From NCBI RefSeq assembly GCF_000196675.2, contig NC_015312.1, positions 5,596,501 through 5,660,500 on the forward strand: DNA of 64,000 nucleotides, read 5' to 3'. This document shows positions 60,116 to 64,000 of the stretch, one piece after another. The first letter of the stretch is position 1, and the number at the start of each line of letters is the position of its first letter. The translations under genes and the position numbers were made by a program. The notes below the pieces were generated by a model that did not search any database, was not told the origin of the DNA, and saw only the letters and a list, made by a program, of their open reading frames with translations. Origin of the DNA: Pseudonocardia benzenivorans CB1190. Its GTDB lineage: Bacteria > Actinomycetota > Actinomycetes > Mycobacteriales > Pseudonocardiaceae.

Positions 60116-63100
60116 TCAGGCGCGGGACCGGGCGCGGGAGCCGCCCAGCCTGCGCCACACCGGTTCGAGCTCGCGCTGGCGGAACACCCAGAGCATCGCC
60201 AGCATCACGGGCGCCGCGACGACCAGCGCCAGCACCAGCTGCGCCCATGCGCTGCCCGCACCCGCGCCCCAGCCACCGAACAGCCGACCGATCCCGAGCA
60301 CCACCCCGTAGGCGACGATCGCCCCGACCACCGACGACAACGTCGTCGTCCCGATCGTCCGCAGCACCTCGCCCGTCGCGACGTGCCCGAGGCGCCGGGC
60401 CAGCAGCCACTGCCCGACGACGGCCCCGACCACGAACGACAGGCTGTTCGCCGCGGCGAGTCCGAGCACGACGTGCTGTGGCTCGAACAGCACCGGGCAC
60501 AGCAGCAGCATCGGGATCTTCGCGCCGACGATGACCAACTGGATGATCGTCGGCGTCCGGGAGTCGGTCAGCGCGTAGAAGACGCGCAGCTGCAGCAGCG
60601 TCACCGCGTAGGGCAGCAGGCCGAACGCCGAGACCGCGAGCGCCGCGCCCAGGGTCGCCGCGCCGCCGTCGCGGTTGCCGTGGCCCAGCGAGAACAGCGC
60701 GACGCCCACCTCGGTGCCGAACACGGTCAGCAGCGCGGAGATGGGGACGAGGAACACCGTCGACAGCCGGCTGCCCAGCGAGAGGTCCGCCACGACGTCC
60801 TCGATCCGGCCCTCCGCCGCGGCCTTGCTCATCCGCGGCATGAGGGCCGTCAGCAGCGACACGCCCAGCACGCCGTACGGCACCTGCAGCAGCAGCCACG
60901 CATTGCTGTAGATCGCGACCGCGCCGGCGTCGGACGCGGAGGCCACCCGGGTGGTGACGATGTAGCCGGCCTGCCCGATGAGCACGTACGCCACGACCCA
61001 GAGCGCGAGGCCGCCGGCCGAGCGCAACCGCGGATCCCAGCCCCACAGCGGCTTGAACGACACCCCGACGCGGCGTAGCGCCGGCAGCAGGACCAGGGCC
61101 TGCGCCGCGATGCCCAGCGTCGTCCCGAGGCCGAGCACCAGCAGCTTCGCGTTGCCCATCTCGACGGGGTTCACGCTGATCTCGCCCGGCACCAGGACGT
61201 AGACCCCCAGCACCACCAGCACGACGACGTTGTTGAGCACCGGCGCCCACGCGAACGGCCCGAACACGCCCTTGCTGTTGAGCACGGCCCCGAAGAGCGC
61301 GCCGATCCCGTAGAAGAAGATCTGGGGCAGCAGGAGCCAGGCGAAGGCCGTCGCGAGCTCGGGGTTGGCCGTCGACGTGGTGGACCCGCCGAGGTAGAGC
61401 TGCGTGAGGAGGCCGGCGGCGAGCATGGCGGCGACCGTCGCCAGCAGCAGCGCCACTCCCGCGACGGTGAGGAGCTTGCGGGTGTAGGCCTCGCCGCCGT
61501 CGGTGTCGTCGCGTTGGGCACGGACGAGCAGGGGGATCATGACGCTGCTCAGCACGCCGCCGAGCAGCAGCTCGTAGACGATGTTCGGCAGCGTGTTGGC
61601 GACGGTGTAGGAGCTGTTGACGATACCCAGCGACAGGACCGCGACCAGCAGGATCTGGCGCAGGAAGCCGGTGACCCGGCTGACCAGGCTCGCGACCGCG
61701 ATCATGCTCGTCGAGCGGCCGAGCGAACCCGGCTTCGCGGAAGCGGGTGCGCCCGCCGGGCCGGCGAGCAGCTCGGTGTCGTCCCTGATCGCGGGGATGA
61801 GCTCGGTCGGGGAGTCGCCGAGCCACGGGTAGGCCTGCACGCCGGGTTCGGCGCCCGCCCGGAACGCCGCCCGCACCCCGACACCGGCGACCAGCTGGGT
61901 CGGCGGGTCCGGCGACGTCCGGCGGGGCATCTCGATGCCCGCGAACAGCTGGGTCGGGGCCTGGTCGGGCGAGAGGGCGGGCGCGATGCCCTGCCGGCTC
62001 ACGGCCGGCAGGTCGGTGCCGCGGACGAGCGGGGTCGTGGGCACGGCGTCGCGGACCGGCACGCCGGGACCCCGCTGCCACGGCGGCAGCACGGGGCTCT
62101 GCTGCCCGGGCGGCGGGCCGCCGCGGGCCTGCGCCACCGGCCCGCGCGGGGCCGGGGGGCCCTGCTGCCCGGGACCGCGCGCGGCCGGGCCCTGCGGGGC
62201 GGGACCACGGTGCACGACGGTCGGCGGGCCGGCGTCCTGACCGCCGGAGGGGTGCGCGGCCGTGCCGCCGGGTGGGGCACTCCCACCGGGTGCGGGCCTG
62301 CTTCCGGGTGCGGGGCTCGCGGCGGGTGCGGCGCTACCCGCCGGCGCGGGGCTGCCGCCCGGTGCGACGCCACCAGCGGGTGCGGCGCTGCCGCCGGGCG
62401 CGGCGCTGCCTCCTGCCCCGCTGCCTCCTGCCCCGCTGCCGCCTCCCGCGCTGCCGCCTGCCGCGCTGCCTGCTGCACCGCCGGGTGCGGGCGGGCCCGG
62501 CTGCTGCGGACCCGGCTGCTGCGGACCGCCCGGTCGGGCGGGCTGGGTGGGGTGGCCGGACTGTCCGGCGCCGGACGTCCCCGGGCTCCCGGGAGTCGGG
62601 TGCGGGCGCCCGCCCAGGTAGTCGGGACCGGCCGGGGGCGGCCGGCGGCCGTGCGGGGACGGCGGTTCACCGGGCCGGCCACGTCGCGTTGGTTCGCCAC
62701 CCGCCGGATCGGGCCCGTCCGGACCCGGGCCGGGCCGGGCAGGAACCTGCGGACCGGCCTGTTGCGGACCCGCGTGTGGCGGACGTTGCGCCGGACCCGG
62801 TTGCTGGGGTCCGTGCGGCGGACCCGCCTGGCGCGTCGGACCCTGCTGCGGCGCCTGCTGCGGGCTCGCCTGCTGCGGACCTTGCTGGGGGCCGGGTTGC
62901 TGCGGGCCGGGTTGCTGAGGGCCGGGCCGTTGCAGGCCGGGCTGTTGCGGACCGGGCTGCTGCGGACCGGGCTGCTGCGGACCCGGTTGGGGTCGAGCCG
63001 GTGGCTGCGGGGCCGGACCCCGGCCGTCGGCACGCGGGCGCGGAGCGGGTGGGCGGCCGTCGGAGGCACGCCCGGCCCACTGGTCGGCGGCGCCGGGGCC

Positions 63101-63463
63101 ACCCTGGGGCCAGGCGCCGCTCGCCCGGCTCTGCGGCCGGCGTTCCGCTCCGCCGGCCTCCCCGGCCGGCGGCTGCGGGCCACGCCCGGCGGCCGCCGAC
63201 GGTCCCTCCGCCCCGGGTCCGCGACCCGGGCGCGGCGCCTCGGCCTCACCCGGCCGCCCGGTCACCCCGCCGGCGCTGAGGATCGTCGTCTCGGGCCCCG
63301 CCCCGGGCACCGGCCGCTCGTCGTCGGAGCCACCGGGACCGGCCTGCTCCGCAGCACGTCGTTCCTGGTCTGCGCGATCCGCGGCGGGCACCGGGTCGTC
63401 GACCGCACCGGGCGCCCCGGATCGGGGCTCGGCGGTGGGTACGGGGCTCGGCTCGTCACGCAT
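60116..63463 (-). CDS. murJ: MurJ-type lipid II flippase with long disordered N-terminus
   Basis: 1115 residues from ATG 63463 (GTG 63466 possible). Residues 1 to about 575 are Pro/Gly/Gln/Ala-rich with short QQPGP repeats. The MATE/MviN-like core (about 580-1110) starts SMIAVASLVSRVTGFLRQIL and continues through NTLPNIVYELLLGGVLSSVM and TLLQLRVFYALTDSRTP, about fourteen helices. It flips lipid II across the membrane. Unlike M. tuberculosis MviN there is no C-terminal pseudokinase; the extra mass is N-terminal and cytoplasmic, a likely phospho-regulated or partner-binding arm. Confidence 0.92.
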   Translation of the reverse strand: MRDEPSPVPTAEPRSGAPGAVDDPVPAADRADQERRAAEQAGPGGSDDERPVPGAGPETTILSAGGVTGRPGEAEAPRPGRGPGAEGPSAAAGRGPQPPAGEAGGAERRPQSRASGAWPQGGPGAADQWAGRASDGRPPAPRPRADGRGPAPQPPARPQPGPQQPGPQQPGPQQPGLQRPGPQQPGPQQPGPQQGPQQASPQQAPQQGPTRQAGPPHGPQQPGPAQRPPHAGPQQAGPQVPARPGPGPDGPDPAGGEPTRRGRPGEPPSPHGRRPPPAGPDYLGGRPHPTPGSPGTSGAGQSGHPTQPARPGGPQQPGPQQPGPPAPGGAAGSAAGGSAGGGSGAGGSGAGGSAAPGGSAAPAGGVAPGGSPAPAGSAAPAASPAPGSRPAPGGSAPPGGTAAHPSGGQDAGPPTVVHRGPAPQGPAARGPGQQGPPAPRGPVAQARGGPPPGQQSPVLPPWQRGPGVPVRDAVPTTPLVRGTDLPAVSRQGIAPALSPDQAPTQLFAGIEMPRRTSPDPPTQLVAGVGVRAAFRAGAEPGVQAYPWLGDSPTELIPAIRDDTELLAGPAGAPASAKPGSLGRSTSMIAVASLVSRVTGFLRQILLVAVLSLGIVNSSYTVANTLPNIVYELLLGGVLSSVMIPLLVRAQRDDTDGGEAYTRKLLTVAGVALLLATVAAMLAAGLLTQLYLGGSTTSTANPELATAFAWLLLPQIFFYGIGALFGAVLNSKGVFGPFAWAPVLNNVVVLVVLGVYVLVPGEISVNPVEMGNAKLLVLGLGTTLGIAAQALVLLPALRRVGVSFKPLWGWDPRLRSAGGLALWVVAYVLIGQAGYIVTTRVASASDAGAVAIYSNAWLLLQVPYGVLGVSLLTALMPRMSKAAAEGRIEDVVADLSLGSRLSTVFLVPISALLTVFGTEVGVALFSLGHGNRDGGAATLGAALAVSAFGLLPYAVTLLQLRVFYALTDSRTPTIIQLVIVGAKIPMLLLCPVLFEPQHVVLGLAAANSLSFVVGAVVGQWLLARRLGHVATGEVLRTIGTTTLSSVVGAIVAYGVVLGIGRLFGGWGAGAGSAWAQLVLALVVAAPVMLAMLWVFRQRELEPVWRRLGGSRARSRA

Positions 63464-63581
63464 CACGTGCCATGGTGCCGGACCGCGCGGCCCGCGGCAT
63501 CGTCGCCCGACGGCGTGGCGCGTCCGTCACACCCGCTCGGGCGGGGACCGGTAGGACTGCACGCGACGAGAGGAGCCCCGT

Positions 63582-64000
63582 GTGGACGAGGTGTGCATCG
63601 ACGTCGACGCCCCGGCAGGCACCGTCTGGGACCTGGTCAGCGACGTGACCCGGGCGGGCGAGTGGAGCCCCGAGGCCACCGGGGCGCGTTGGCGCGGCGG
63701 CGCGACGGGCCCGGCACCCGGCGTCCGGTTCGTCGGGTTCAACCGGCACGGACCGATCCGGTGGCGGACGCACTGCGTCGTCGAGACCTGCGAGCGGCCC
63801 GCCGCCTTCTCCTTCCGCGTCGCCGAGAGCGGCATGCGCTGGGGATGGCGGATCGAGCCGACCGGGTCGGCGACGTGCCGCGTCACCCAGTGGCGCGACC
63901 GCTACCGGACGCCGAACGTCCTGGTCAGGGCATTGACGGGCAGCGGCATCCTCGGCCGGGACAGGGAACGGCTGATGGTCGAGGGCATGCACGCGACCCT
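63582..64000 (+). CDS. SRPBCC family protein (3' end outside window)
   Basis: 139 codons visible from GTG 63582, still open at the edge. VDEVCIDVDAPAGTVWDLVS opens the START/polyketide-cyclase-like fold, and RAGEWSPEATGARWRGG, WRTHCVVETCERP and the CRVTQWRD strand follow. SRPBCC domains bind hydrophobic ligands; many actinobacterial copies are of unknown role. RBS GAGAGGAG just upstream. Divergent from murJ. Confidence 0.88.
   Translation, partial: MDEVCIDVDAPAGTVWDLVSDVTRAGEWSPEATGARWRGGATGPAPGVRFVGFNRHGPIRWRTHCVVETCERPAAFSFRVAESGMRWGWRIEPTGSATCRVTQWRDRYRTPNVLVRALTGSGILGRDRERLMVEGMHAT

Noticed and set aside
58773..62081. Very long open frames on the minus strand spanning the coiled-coil and murJ genes
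   Set aside because: They are GC-bias artefacts in the alternate frame; murJ and the coiled-coil gene have recognisable proteins in other frames.
62262..63279. Plus-strand Pro/Ala/Gly repeat proteins opposite murJ
   Set aside because: They mirror the low-complexity N-terminus of MurJ and have no start-site support.

Overview
The window comes from a very GC-rich actinomycete, most likely a member of the Pseudonocardiales such as Pseudonocardia; this assignment is inference. GTG starts are frequent, 4-base ATGA/GTGA overlaps are common, and third codon positions are almost all G or C. Gene order follows, with interruptions, two blocks I know from Mycobacterium tuberculosis. The first is fadE25-purE-purK-GtrA-PH protein-birA-accD5-accE5-maf-sseA-sufE-accA3. 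The second is lpdA-GGCT-amiB-punA-pmmB-upp-Rv3311-like-add. I see no tRNA, rRNA, CRISPR array, prophage or transposase gene.

Layout. 1-4.96 kb: left-truncated fadE, a TetR gene, a frameshifted DUF1801 gene, purE/purK and a GtrA protein. 5.0-8.3 kb: a two-component system, a HisN-like phosphatase and a MaoC protein. 8.7-13.5 kb: an accessory redox operon (AhpD-like, ICL/PEPM lyase, nitroreductase, quinone oxidoreductase, truncated MFS) controlled by a TetR protein with two matching operators. 13.5-14.7 kb: a CGNR regulator and decayed gene fragments. 14.8-19.7 kb: an Rrf2 iron-sulfur regulator, two paralogous acyl-CoA dehydrogenases with Asp at the catalytic Glu position, and a GAF-LytTR regulator with candidate binding sites upstream of the second dehydrogenase. 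19.7-31 kb: HMG-CoA lyase, PH protein, birA, accD5/accE5, maf, sseA, sufE and accA3, the housekeeping acyl-CoA carboxylase cluster with its biotin ligase.

Inserted between sufE and accA3 is a three-gene, translationally coupled cassette (26565-28880). It holds a TIGR04222-type membrane protein with a Gly/Cys repeat tail, a DUF692/MNIO metalloenzyme and a small partner protein. I read it as a ribosomally made, post-translationally modified Cys-protein system, and it is the most interesting part of the window.

32-45 kb: lpdA and GGCT, then an eight-gene leftward operon (MHS permease, MaoC, CoA ligase, enoyl-CoA hydratase, MaoC, carboxylase beta, CitE lyase, carboxylase alpha) that looks like a complete uptake-to-cleavage route for an unidentified unsaturated organic acid. 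A divergent TetR gene lies beside it, and a shared sequence motif lies on both sides of that gene. 45-59 kb: an M20 amidohydrolase, a membrane Ser/Thr kinase, nucleoside and sugar-phosphate salvage genes (punA, pmmB, upp, add), an SGNH hydrolase, a haloalkane dehalogenase-like hydrolase, and a small protein with an ideal Shine-Dalgarno sequence. 59-64 kb: a long coiled-coil protein, an intergenic repeat cluster, a MurJ flippase with a very long disordered N-terminus, and an SRPBCC gene cut by the right edge.
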